Assembly (NCBI GenBank): GCA_010909725.1
Contig: JAACMV010000010.1
Location: 1 to 64,000, forward strand
Direction: 5' to 3'
Length of the DNA stretch: 64,000 nucleotides
Source of the DNA: Picochlorum sp. 'celeri'
Taxonomy: Eukaryota > Chlorophyta > Trebouxiophyceae
Shown here piece after piece: positions 22,342 to 31,806 of this stretch. Every line of letters begins with the position of its first letter. The first letter of the stretch is position 1. The notes beneath the pieces are model-generated. The model worked only from the letters and a program-made list of their open reading frames with translations, ran no database searches and was not told the DNA's origin. The position numbers and the translations under genes are program-made.

Positions 22342-23821
22342 TTAATCGTGCTGTGAAACGTGCCGCGGTGGTGACATGAGTGAAGCACGATGTCTGATGA
22401 GACTGGAGGACGGGAGCGACCCTGACAAAGCATTGATCGTCATGGATGCCTTGAAGCTTGAAGCCTGGGACACACTGATTGGCTGGGTCATCGAGGCTTG
22501 AGGGCGGATTGGCATGCCTTCTGCTACCATTGCCTCTTCCTCTGGGATTGGTTCGTAGGCACCCTCTGCTGCTGCAATTTCAGCTTCTTCTTCTTCATCT
22601 CCTCTTCCATAAATGATTGTTCCAGCGACGAGGACAACAAAACCAAATGCCTGAATCCACGAGCTGCTAGACCAGCTCTCTCCAAGCTTCCCGAGCCCCA
22701 AAGGTGTGTAAAAGAGCACCAAATCTACGAGCCACACGAACAATGTCCTTGTGGTCTCCAACACCGTTCGGAACACGGCTCCTAAATGCCCAGTGACACA
22801 CATTCCTGAGATGTTATATGCAAGAAGAGCAAACATATCCATAACGAGAATGCGAGCAATCACTGGCGTGTTGACGATCAAATGCCAGGTGTCTATAGAG
22901 TCTTCGTGGATTCCGTTGCCGTCCTTCCCTGGCAAAAACTGTACTAGGGGAAGCATGATGCTCAACATCATCGCTGTCCCAAATACCCCTTCGTAGCCAA
23001 CAATCTTGAGGGGAGGAATGGCCAGGTCTGCCATGAAGAAATCCTCAAAGGTGATCTGAGCTGCTTGGACAGCCTGGGACAAGACAATCAACAACATTCC
23101 AAAAAGTATCTCTTCGGGGCTTGCTGTCCCTCCATTTAAAGTTTTTCCGGGCTTGGAAGCCAAGACAGTAGAGGAACCAACCATTGCAATACCGAAGATG
23201 CAGCATGCAATGCCCATGTGATGATATTTGTTCAGGCTCCGCTTGAGAAAGACAACGGCAAACAAAGCTGCGAATAACATCTCTGCACCTCTCATCATCT
23301 GATAGACGGAAGCAGTCACAGAGAGAAGTCCTATATTCATGAGCACCGTAGCGACGAGATCAAATGCTGTGGGAATCACCAGCATCCACGCTTTCCCCCC
23401 TGCAGCAGCAGCGCCACTGCTTCCCTTCTCGCTCGACTTCTCCTTGTGTTCAAGGTAGTAGGCCAGGGGCAGGCAAAATGACATACCAGCGAACATCACT
23501 ACAGCATCATGACATTGTTAAGCATGCCGCATCGCAGGGCATCATCACGATTTACAAGAGGGGAAGCTCACCTGTCGCCATGGCCCACGGTTTTTCAAAA
23601 TTTTTGACCTCGCCTGACCGTCCGACACCATCCAAATCATATACTGTACATCAGATCACGAAATACAATCAGATAACCACCTAAATAGGTACAGCGTGGT
23701 TGGGGTCCCGAATAAACCCTAGATTGGTAGGGTGCGCACCTATTTTCGCAGCCAGAGACGTAATCGTTCCGAAGAAAACGAGTCCTGCAATCGACAGGGT
23801 TGCTCCGACACCTAAACCCAT
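22342..23821 (-). CDS. SLC35F6-like drug/metabolite-superfamily transporter
   Basis: Exons 23821-23740, 23643-23572 and 23498-22342 give 436 aa with ten predicted hydrophobic segments. Splicing restores SLAAKI-VYDLDG and MAT-VMFAGMSFCLP. Family motifs include FDLVATVLMNIGLLSVTASVYQMMRGAEMLFAALFAV, ITFEDFFMADL, and WIQAFGFVVLVAGTIIYGRGDEEEE, closely like SLC35F6 (C2orf18). The mammalian relative is lysosomal/mitochondrial; the substrate is not established. The C-terminal ~85 residues are hydrophilic, acidic then Ser/Met-rich. It shares a 210-nt bidirectional upstream region with the F-box gene. Confidence 0.85.
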
Positions 23822-24031
23822 TCTTACAATCGTCTCCCCAAAAAATTAACGATTTTTGTAATCGCACTCACTCGGATCCAAGCGGCCTGGTAAGTGCTCA
23901 ACAAGTAGGACAAAACGACCGGTCACTGCCTCTCTTTGATCGATCGATTCATGAATAGCACCGTTTTCGAAACCTCAGGAATTGCAAACATCATGTGAAG
24001 AGTGGAGTTGAAGGCCGTTCAGCATAATGAT

Positions 24032-25591
24032 ATGGGGAAAAAGAAGAAGAAGAATCTATCTGCTCGATTTCGGGGTGGCAACGCCACTGCTGCAGGTTTT
24101 AGGTTGCGGGATGAGGTTGAGTCAAAATCAAATGAGGATCCTGTAGCATCCAGTAGCATCGCGGATCCAGGCACATTGGGCCTGAATGGTCTGATAGAAA
24201 TGTTTGGAGACATGGATCGGGGTATGGTAGAAGCGACGCTACATAGGAATCACGGGGACTTGGAGAAATGCGTTCTTGAACTCAGCCTCGAGCAACACAG
24301 AGGTATTCTCACGATGAGCCATGAATCGAGTGGTCCAGATCGGGAGTCTCAATGGGATGTCCTTCCTGATGATTGCAAAGATGTTGTTTTCAGCTTTTTA
24401 TCCACGATAGACAAGGCAAGGGCTGCCGGAACATCCAGAGAGTTTTTACAACGGTCAAAAATGGCAAATTGGGCATCCCAGATTGCCTGCCCTAGAGACG
24501 CACGTTTGGGCGCTGTGAGAGGGATGGTAAGAGCCTTTATGAATTCAAATAGACTGAAGGTTGATTATAACACGGTTGCGAGCTCAGATCCTCTCGACTT
24601 TTACGAGGCTATCAAGCATGGACAGGATGACCGTTGGGCAACAATCTCGGAAGATGACGACCCTACAGACATAGAGACTGTGCTCATATCTGGCTCAAAA
24701 GATTTCAATACAGACGAGTTAAGCTGTCTGTTGAATCAGCTGGTGTATATTAAGCAACTGTCGCTGAAAAACTGTGAAAACATTGCAGATAATGATGTGC
24801 AGATCTTGGCAGGCTACAGAGCCTTATCAGGACGAACGGAATATGAATTGGACGAAATGTATGTAAGCTTGGATACATTGGATCTTATTGGATCCAAAAT
24901 TTCAAGCAAAGGATTGGAGGAATTGATCAGTTGTCGCAGTGCTCCCCAAGGCTTGCTTTTCCTGGACGTCTCTCATAGCAAAAAGTTGACACATCTCACC
25001 CCTCCACGCCCGGGTTCTTTTCTGAGACGTATCAATGCAAAATGCTGTTCAAGCATTGAAACAGTAGACCTTGTGGTCCATGACAGATGTCGTCTCACAG
25101 AATTAAACCTGAGTGATTGTCTCAACTTGAAAGAAGTGAATATCCATGCAGGGCGACTCCGTTCCCTAAATCTCTCTGGATGTAGATCTCTCAGATCTGT
25201 GTCCCTCAATACACCGACATTAAACTCGTTAAAAGCAGCAAAGTGCCGCAGATTGCAAATTTTGGGTGCTGATATCCAAAAGCTGCAGTGCCCAAAGTTG
25301 AAGCACTTATCATTGAATGCATGCCGGGAAATTCAGGATGAAGGTCTTAATCTATTTCTTCGGAATCTGAAATTGGAATCGCTCAACGTGGGAGGATGTA
25401 TCCGGCTGACACAAGTTGCCGTGGCTTTTCAAGAGGTAGAGAACTGCACTTTTGATGCATACGGCTGTGGAAATTTGAAAGCATTGGAAATCAGGTGCCA
25501 GGTTGCCCTGCAACAGGTTGTTCTGAAGGGTTGTTCAAACCTTGAGAAGCCAATCATTGTCGGGCCCAGTCCCAAGGTGATGAAGATGTAA
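24032..25591 (+). CDS. CUE / F-box / leucine-rich-repeat protein
   Basis: A single open frame of 519 aa from MGKKKKKN. Residues about 55-90 fit a CUE ubiquitin-binding helix bundle (LIEMFGDMDRGMVEATLHRNHGDLEKCVLEL). Residues about 105-145 fit an F-box (WDVLPDDCKDVVFSFLSTIDKARAAGTSREFL). From about 240 to the end there are LRRs of the cysteine-containing/AMN1 type (LKNCENIADNDVQIL; LDLIGSKISSKGLEELI; LNLSGCRSLRSVSL; LSLNACREIQDEGLNLF; LNVGGCIRLTQVAV). Role: probable substrate receptor of an SCF ubiquitin ligase. A ubiquitin-binding CUE fused to an F-box/LRR receptor is unusual. No intron was needed. Confidence 0.8.
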   Translation: MGKKKKKNLSARFRGGNATAAGFRLRDEVESKSNEDPVASSSIADPGTLGLNGLIEMFGDMDRGMVEATLHRNHGDLEKCVLELSLEQHRGILTMSHESSGPDRESQWDVLPDDCKDVVFSFLSTIDKARAAGTSREFLQRSKMANWASQIACPRDARLGAVRGMVRAFMNSNRLKVDYNTVASSDPLDFYEAIKHGQDDRWATISEDDDPTDIETVLISGSKDFNTDELSCLLNQLVYIKQLSLKNCENIADNDVQILAGYRALSGRTEYELDEMYVSLDTLDLIGSKISSKGLEELISCRSAPQGLLFLDVSHSKKLTHLTPPRPGSFLRRINAKCCSSIETVDLVVHDRCRLTELNLSDCLNLKEVNIHAGRLRSLNLSGCRSLRSVSLNTPTLNSLKAAKCRRLQILGADIQKLQCPKLKHLSLNACREIQDEGLNLFLRNLKLESLNVGGCIRLTQVAVAFQEVENCTFDAYGCGNLKALEIRCQVALQQVVLKGCSNLEKPIIVGPSPKVMKM

Positions 25592-25957
25592 AAAGAAATG
25601 AGAGAAAAAACAAATCACAGAGAAAAATTGGGCGCCCTCGCCAAGGCGCTTCTCAAGCAGGATAACACGGGTCCAGAACGGTCCAATTTTGTTCTCGGCA
25701 GACCGTGCTGTCCGTGAAGGTTCACCAATATCATATGTCTAATCAATACGCCGAGTAATATCGCGATGAGAGCAGGAAGAAGGGTCGGGCATGGTGGACA
25801 GAAACGGGGTGCTGTCTATTTCGTTCGTTGCGTCCCATCGCAGGCTCTCTCTGAAGGTGCTCAGCCAACCTAGCAATGGTACTCTGGCACCTCAAAATGA
25901 AATTCTCGCACCACCCCGGGCGACGTTTTTTTACACATTATTAGCAACCAAGGCGCA
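25592..25957. other. Intergenic region between the F-box gene and AP2/ERF gene
   Basis: 366 nt. It contains the F-box 3' end and AP2/ERF 5' flank. The short open frame starting at 25767 (ATGAGAGCAGG) closes after about 35 codons and shows no domain. Nothing else is recognisable. Confidence 0.4.
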
Positions 25958-27902
25958 ATGCGCGCGTCTAGAAGCAAATCAGGAAGTAATAGAGGTGGAA
26001 CGGTGCGTTTTGTTTCCCGAGGGATAGGGTGTAACACGGTGTTGCGTGGTCATGTCGTCAAGGTCGCATGCACCACCCGTTCACGAACATTATGCATGGT
26101 AATTGGGGCAGAGAACGTTCTATATGACTTTTCTACAACTTAATCGGTGATTGATCCGTCATGCAAATCGTAAATCTGGGTAGCCAGGCAGTTTTGTCTG
26201 CCGCTTGCTTCGGCATCGCATCGGTATATGTGCTGCAACCACCTTGTTTTTAACGAACGGATGCATCTTGAATACACAGGGAGGACATAATAATGCTGAT
26301 TTGGACCATATAAACGTACAAAGTGCATCCGTGTACGATACCGATGCGACCAATCTTCAGGGAGGGCGTCCCTCTGTGGTAGCGAGGCCAGGGGCAGGAT
26401 TGCCTGCTCGCGCTATTCCTTCAAATCCTCAGGAGTACCATGTGCCACATAACACGAGACAGCAGGCACAGGCAAATTCCAACAGGCCCTCTGTGTCCAC
26501 TCGGAGTGGAGGAAATCACCAGCACCACTATCACATGAGGTCGCATCAACATAGACAAGGTGTGTTTCTGTAATTTCCCATGTTTCTCCTTGGATCAAGA
26601 TGAGAATATCGAATCATATGTACAGGAGGGAATCACGATGTCTCTCCCCAGACTGCTCTCCGTTCAGGGGGGACTTCGTCCGTCCAGCATCCAACAGTGC
26701 CTGTCTCAAACTTGTCATCCCCAGGGATGTATCATCAACATGGTGGCCAGGGACAAAAGTCTTCAAAGGCCGACGATGGGGAAGTCATGGTACCTTCTGG
26801 CGTCCCTCCGCCAGTTGTTGTATCTAAAGGAAAGAATAAAACATATAGGGGGGTCCGGCAAAGGCCATGGGGGAAGTGGGCTGCTGAAATTCGTGATCCA
26901 ACTGTCGGTGCTCGAAGGTGGCTGGGCACATTTGACACGGCCGAAGAAGCTGCAAAAGCGTACGACCAAGCCGCCCGAGCTATCCGAGGCAATCAAGCAA
27001 AATGCAATTTTCCTCTACCCGAAGAAGAGGAGCACCAGCACCACCAGCAGAAACAGCAGAGAATGACAGACCGTCGACACACCAGCGAGAGACATGGAAG
27101 ATCACGTGGTCGAGAGGAGCAGGAGGAGGATGTGGTTGCAGCAAGTTCCATCTCATTCCTGAACCCCTCTAGTGTGCCAGAGGAGGCCTTAATACACAAT
27201 CCTCTGGCTGCTATTCACAAGACATCTGGTGTCATTTGCATGTCCGAGGCAATGTGCATTCCAGGGGGATCCACAGGTGACGAGGGCCCATTGGCGGAAG
27301 CTGCCGCAGACCAGTCTGATATGGAGCCGTGGGAGGCAGCCAGGGAGCCAACTGGGCTCACACCAAAAGGCGGGGGATGGATGGGGCCCGAGTGGATGCC
27401 AAAGTCCATGAACATGTCTGGAGGTGCCAATGTTGGAAGCATGCCGTTTGGGCGCAGTGTTGAGATGTCCGCTGATCTCCCGCAAAAGTTTCTTGCATCT
27501 GGCTATGATACATTTACAGACATGGGCTCAATTCGGCAGACACTAGAGATTCCAGCAGACTTTGTGGAAGAAAGCGATCCAGATGACGACTTGGATGATG
27601 ATGTGATGATATTGGGAACAACGCCACAGTTCGGATCAACTCCAAGGCATCCACATTCTGTTCTCGGGGGCAACAAAGAATTCAAACATGGCTCGGACAA
27701 GGTCGAACCAGGGGAAAAGAAGACCAGGATGACGACACGGATGCGAGCCATGGCTGTTGTTGTCCAAGAAGAGACCGAAGATGATGATTACGACGATTCA
27801 TCGGATGACAATTCATGCATGTTAGGGATGAGTCCAGATGTCGCTGAACACGGGTTCTCATCGTTCGGTGCACAGCATGCAGAGGTTTCTGCTCGGCGAT
27901 GA
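25958..27902 (+). CDS. AP2/ERF-domain transcription factor
   Basis: Exons 25958-26002, 26280-26559 and 26626-27902 give 533 aa; phases agree (GGT-GGHNN and HRQ-GGNHD). A single AP2/ERF domain sits at about residues 176-235: [54 protein letters not shown], the ERF-type WAAEIRD/WLGTF residues being intact. The N-terminal region is His-, Gln- and Gly-rich; the C-terminal half holds acidic patches ([26 protein letters not shown]), plausible activation segments. One AP2 repeat places it with ERF/DREB-like algal proteins rather than the double-AP2 class. Its targets are unknown. Confidence 0.9.
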
Positions 27903-28174
27903 ATATCAGTTGGTCTGTGACTGTGCGGAGTGGTTCTTTCCAATCTTTTTTGTATACCAGTTGTTTACCAGAATTTAACATTTTATTCTATATCCGTCCA
28001 CTTTTTGTTGCTTCAGACGTACAATTCCGTCATGGCAATATTGCCTAGGGCAGATTTACCCCTATTTGGTAGGGCATTCTTCATCCTATGGGTATCATTT
28101 TATTTCTTTTGCAACTTGATTTCAGTTGATTTCATTTGATTCTGTTTGATTCCATTCGATGCAAGGTCAATAAC

Positions 28175-28850
28175 ATGGGAGTTCTCTTCCTTGAACGACT
28201 TGACCGGACAACTTCTGATCGAGCGTATGCTTGCAGACACTGCTGCAAAAGCAATAAACAACACTGCTCCGTTCTAGGAAGTACGAGCATTGTTCATCTG
28301 GCATCACCCGCGGATTTGATCTCAAAGGTACATTGCATGGACATGCCGTGTCACGTTTCGGAACTGTTTTTCCGAGATGCATTGTTACTACATTTGCGAT
28401 TATATGCATCAAAACTATGTCTAATGAAATGTACAGGGATTTCATGGCAGAAATGGCCCTGCGTATTTGTTTAAACGTGTCGTCAACGTTGTCTTTGGAG
28501 ACAGGGTGGAGGAGAGACAAATGACTTCCGGACGCCATCACGTACAGGACGTCTTTTGTTCTATTTGCCACAACAACATCGGGTGGAAGTATATTCGGTC
28601 TTTTGACGCATGCGAGAGGTATAAAGAAGGCAAGGTGGTCTTGGAGCGATTGCAGCTCATCGATATCATCACCCATGCTGACCTCTCTGTCCCTTTGCTG
28701 GGAGAAGAAGACTCAGACGCACAAAATTTGGAGCAGATCATCGATACTGACGGCAACGCCTTGGCGAGATTCATGAGAAGGCTGCCATCCGAGTCCTCTG
28801 TCGTCATTTTCCCTCGCCGCACTTTGGCAGGAGAACCAGTCTCCAGCTAG
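28175..28850 (+). CDS. Yippee-like zinc-binding protein with C-terminal extension
   Basis: Exons 28175-28327 and 28437-28850 give 188 aa. The splice join rebuilds DLISK-GFHGRNGPAYLFKRVVNVVFGD. Two CxxC pairs coordinate zinc: YACRHC early and VFCSICHNNIGWKY later; EERQMTSGRHHVQD and ACERYKEGKVVLE are canonical. Differences: about 15 extra residues follow the first CxxC, and about 60 residues extend past the usual end at KEGK..LE, rich in Asp/Glu. Yippee folds resemble the cereblon and Mis18 binding domains. Biochemical function is not known. Confidence 0.88.
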
Positions 28851-28910
28851 AGCTTGTTATTCTATCCTAGGTACTACTATACTATCAGTACTATCAGTGT
28901 ACATTCAAAT

Positions 28911-29372
28911 TCATGATTGCATATTTGCCGGCAAAGACTCTTCTAATTGTTTCTGCTCGGCCTTTCTCCTCTCTTCTGTCTCAAGTTCCTCCAACTGCTC
29001 TTGGGCCACCATCTTCTCTTGCCATTCATCGACGTCTGCCCACACAGGCTGCGATGCCCATCCCTTATCTCCCCCCTTTACTTTATTGGGATGCGAATAG
29101 TTTACCTTTAGCGTCCTTCCATAGAGCTCTGCGTGGTTCATATTGTCCAGTGCAGCTTCAGCGTCCTCCGAACTCTCGTACTGCACAAATCCAAAACCGC
29201 GATGCTTGCCTGTGGCATGGTCGAGGGGCATGCTAACATCCATAATGTCTCCAAAAGGCAGGAAAGCTGCCTTGAGAACATCCTTATTCACGAGTTCGTC
29301 CAAGCCACCCACATACAAGGTTGTTTTGGGATTGGATCCTTTTCCTTGGACATCGACGATAGTTGTTTGCAT
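28911..29372 (-). CDS. RRM protein related to the cyclophilin E (PPIE) RRM
   Basis: A single open frame of 153 aa starting MQTTIVDVQG. One RRM spans about residues 17-95: RNP2 as LYVGGL and RNP1 as RGFGFVQY, plus GRTLKVNYSHP. The order of VLKAAFLPFGDIMDVSMPLD, KHRGFGFVQYE, EDAEAALDNMNHAELYGRT and PVWADVDEW is strikingly like the RRM and post-RRM linker of PPIE/CYP33. The peptidyl-prolyl isomerase domain that should follow is absent; an Arg/Glu/Gln coiled tail replaces it. A splicing-associated role is inference. It converges on Yippee (60 nt between stops). Confidence 0.85.
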   Translation of the reverse strand: MQTTIVDVQGKGSNPKTTLYVGGLDELVNKDVLKAAFLPFGDIMDVSMPLDHATGKHRGFGFVQYESSEDAEAALDNMNHAELYGRTLKVNYSHPNKVKGGDKGWASQPVWADVDEWQEKMVAQEQLEELETEERRKAEQKQLEESLPANMQS

Positions 29373-29620
29373 ACTACTACAAATAAAAGTTGTCAAAATC
29401 TGTTTTGGCATGCATTTGGCGTGTTTGATGAACCACCTGAGTGCTTTTTGTCCTTCTCCCCTGTTCAGGACGATCCCTCTCTCGCGGTCTAGACCGATCG
29501 ATGCTATCATTTGATGGGATGCGGGCAAGTGCTTCTTTGTTTTTTTTGAGATTTAAAGATCTGTAAAAAATCTGTAAAACTATTGTTTCGGGTAATGGGT
29601 AACACACGAATTTGAATGAC

Positions 29621-30490
29621 ATGTCTGACAAGGTATTGTGCTGTCCTTTGTTGATGGCCACGGTGTGCCGCTTGTTCGCCCCACGTGGGATTGAGTTGAT
29701 ATGTTTTGTGTTTTTCAGGAGCCGTCTGGAGGTGGGTACGAAGAGGTCATCAAAGAATTGGTGAGGGATTCTTTTGGTGGCGATGCATTCACGGCGGAGC
29801 AGGCGGTCGTGCTGCTGAGGAAAAATGTCGCGGAGCGGGACGCTCTCAAGGCAGAGAATGAAAATCTCAGGAGGCAACTAATGGACCTGGTCGTCGACAA
29901 GGCGTACATGACACGGAATGATCTGCTTTTACGACAAGAATTAGATGATATCAGGAGTGGGTCGGAGCCTAATGTGTTGCAGTTGAAGCAACTGCTGACA
30001 GAGCCAGCGGTGAACAGAGAATTTCAGAGACTGTCTTCCTTGGCAAAGTCGGCATCCCTGGAAGCTGCTGCTCTCCGGGAGGAAATTAGGGCCATGCATG
30101 TACGTCATTTGACATGAATAATATTGTTTGGGGTACTCTAGTCATATGCGTTGTTGCGTGCAGTTTGTGGCCAACGACCCCAAGGGTCCCAAGGCCCTGA
30201 TGGCTCAAGTGCGATCTTTGGAGACCAAATGCAAATCTCTCTCAGCAGAGGCAGCAGAGTCGAAAGCGAATTCTTTAGAAACATCACTACGAGCGTCTGA
30301 AAATAAAATCATGGAGTGGAAGAAGAAGTACCAGATTTTGCAAGAAAAATTCGATACATTGTTACATGATCGTGATGTACTAGAGCGTGAATTGTTGACG
30401 CTTCGGCCCAGGCATGCTGCTGATTCTCGCTACCGCCCGAGTCAGGCAAAGAGGGGCCGAGGCGGAAGGGGACGTCCCCATAATAAATAG
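29621..30490 (+). CDS. FIP37/WTAP-family m6A methyltransferase complex subunit
   Basis: Exons 29621-29632 (12 nt, MSDK), 29719-30099 and 30164-30490 give 239 aa, almost wholly coiled-coil. The order LLTEPAVNREFQRLSSLAK, EEIRAMH-FVANDPKGPKALMAQVRSLETKCKSLSAEA and KKYQILQEKFDTL follows plant FIP37/WTAP. In that family the protein scaffolds the METTL3/METTL14 (MTA/MTB) mRNA adenosine methyltransferase. The C-terminus turns Arg/Gly-rich (KRGRGGRGRPHNK). The first exon is inferred from phase and context. The stop codon is 2 nt from that of the opposing methyltransferase gene. Confidence 0.8.
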
Positions 30491-30492
30491 GT

Positions 30493-31506
30493 TTAATTTC
30501 TTTTTAGGATAACAACCATTCTATAGGCCTCATCAGCATCTAATGGAACATCAAAGCTCAAATCTCCCCACACGCTCGCCACTTCCCAACCAGTGGCTTT
30601 GGCCAGCAGATCCATCTCTTGCAGAGTGAACTGCCTTTGCTGTACCGTCTCGACATTGCTCGATAACAAGGTTGCATCTGGGTCGAACAAACTCATCCCC
30701 ACGGTTCTGTGGAGAATTTGACGATCTACATCAAAGCAATCCCCTTCTCTCCCGTATTCCACCATGACCCTCAACTCGTCTTTCGCCGGGGAGGGATCCT
30801 CATTCTGGTCATCATCCTCAGAATCGCTCTCGTCCTCAGCGAAATCAACCTCTCCCGATTCGCTCACCTCCCAGCATTCTACAAATCCATCAGAACAAAA
30901 ACTGCCCTGGAAAATATCTCTTGGATGTCCGAGTTCAACCACGAGCACTCCACCCACCTTGACGCATTCGGCAATGTTATGTAATGTTTGAATAGCTGAT
31001 GCGTTGTCCAAGCAGTGGCTCAATGTACCAAGCATGATGGCAGCACCATCCACTTTCTCTGTCAATGCAGCGTGAAAGCCTGCAGGGTCTGTCATATCAG
31101 CCAAGGCAAATTTTACCTTGTCATCGAGTCCCATGGCTTGGGCAGTCTCCCTCGCGTAGTTGATCATCTCAGACGATGCATCTATGCCCACACACTCCTG
31201 AATTCCCGCCTCTGCCAAGAGCAGTGTATGCCTTGCTGGGCCACACCCAACCTCTAGGAAACTCTTCATAGGGTCCTGGCAGACGGATGCATGTGCTTCC
31301 ATCAAAAACGCCGCCTCTGCTTCAAAGTCCCGGAATGAAAATGCAATGTCATACACAGTGGGGTTGGAGTACGATGTCGACGAGGCACAGGCCTGCATGC
31401 TGCTATTGAGACCATTCCGATACATCCTCCATGGGATCGAAGGTGCCTTTACAGATCCTAAAGATCCCACTGTTCTACAAAGTTTCATGTACGACTGATA
31501 CAACAT
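30493..31506 (-). CDS. SAM-dependent class I methyltransferase with acidic insert
   Basis: A single open frame of 337 aa from an ATG at 31506; the frame continues upstream only with non-ATG codons, so a missing 5' exon is possible. Motif I is FLEVGCGPARHTLLLAEAG, followed by VGIDASSEMINYARE, KFALADMTDP, IMLGTLSHCLDN and VGGVLVVELGHP. An acidic, low-complexity insert (EDESDSEDDDQNED) splits the C-terminal part. The end RQFTLQEMDLLAKATGWEVASVWGD resembles small-molecule methyltransferases. The first ~40 residues are Arg/Ser-rich and could target an organelle. Substrate unknown. Confidence 0.75.
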   Translation of the reverse strand: MLYQSYMKLCRTVGSLGSVKAPSIPWRMYRNGLNSSMQACASSTSYSNPTVYDIAFSFRDFEAEAAFLMEAHASVCQDPMKSFLEVGCGPARHTLLLAEAGIQECVGIDASSEMINYARETAQAMGLDDKVKFALADMTDPAGFHAALTEKVDGAAIMLGTLSHCLDNASAIQTLHNIAECVKVGGVLVVELGHPRDIFQGSFCSDGFVECWEVSESGEVDFAEDESDSEDDDQNEDPSPAKDELRVMVEYGREGDCFDVDRQILHRTVGMSLFDPDATLLSSNVETVQQRQFTLQEMDLLAKATGWEVASVWGDLSFDVPLDADEAYRMVVILKRN

Positions 31507-31806
31507 CCTTCTTCTGTTGGAGAAGGAATCCAAAGCAAAGGAATGGCAGTTGCAGCCAGTGTAAGGTTGCAGGGTTCTTCCTCTTTCCACCACAGCAACA
31601 GTCGTCAGCAGAATGTATGCATCATTTTTCTATCCTTGTTCAGAGTAGAAATACCACTGCAGGGAGAAGACGTATACAAATAATGGCCATCGCGTTTCGT
31701 AAATAAAAATGAAGATTTTTTTTGCCCATGAATTTGACGAGGAGACACTCGTCAGACTATATTAATTCAATAGACATCTCAATGCATTGATACACAGGGT
31801 TGGGCG

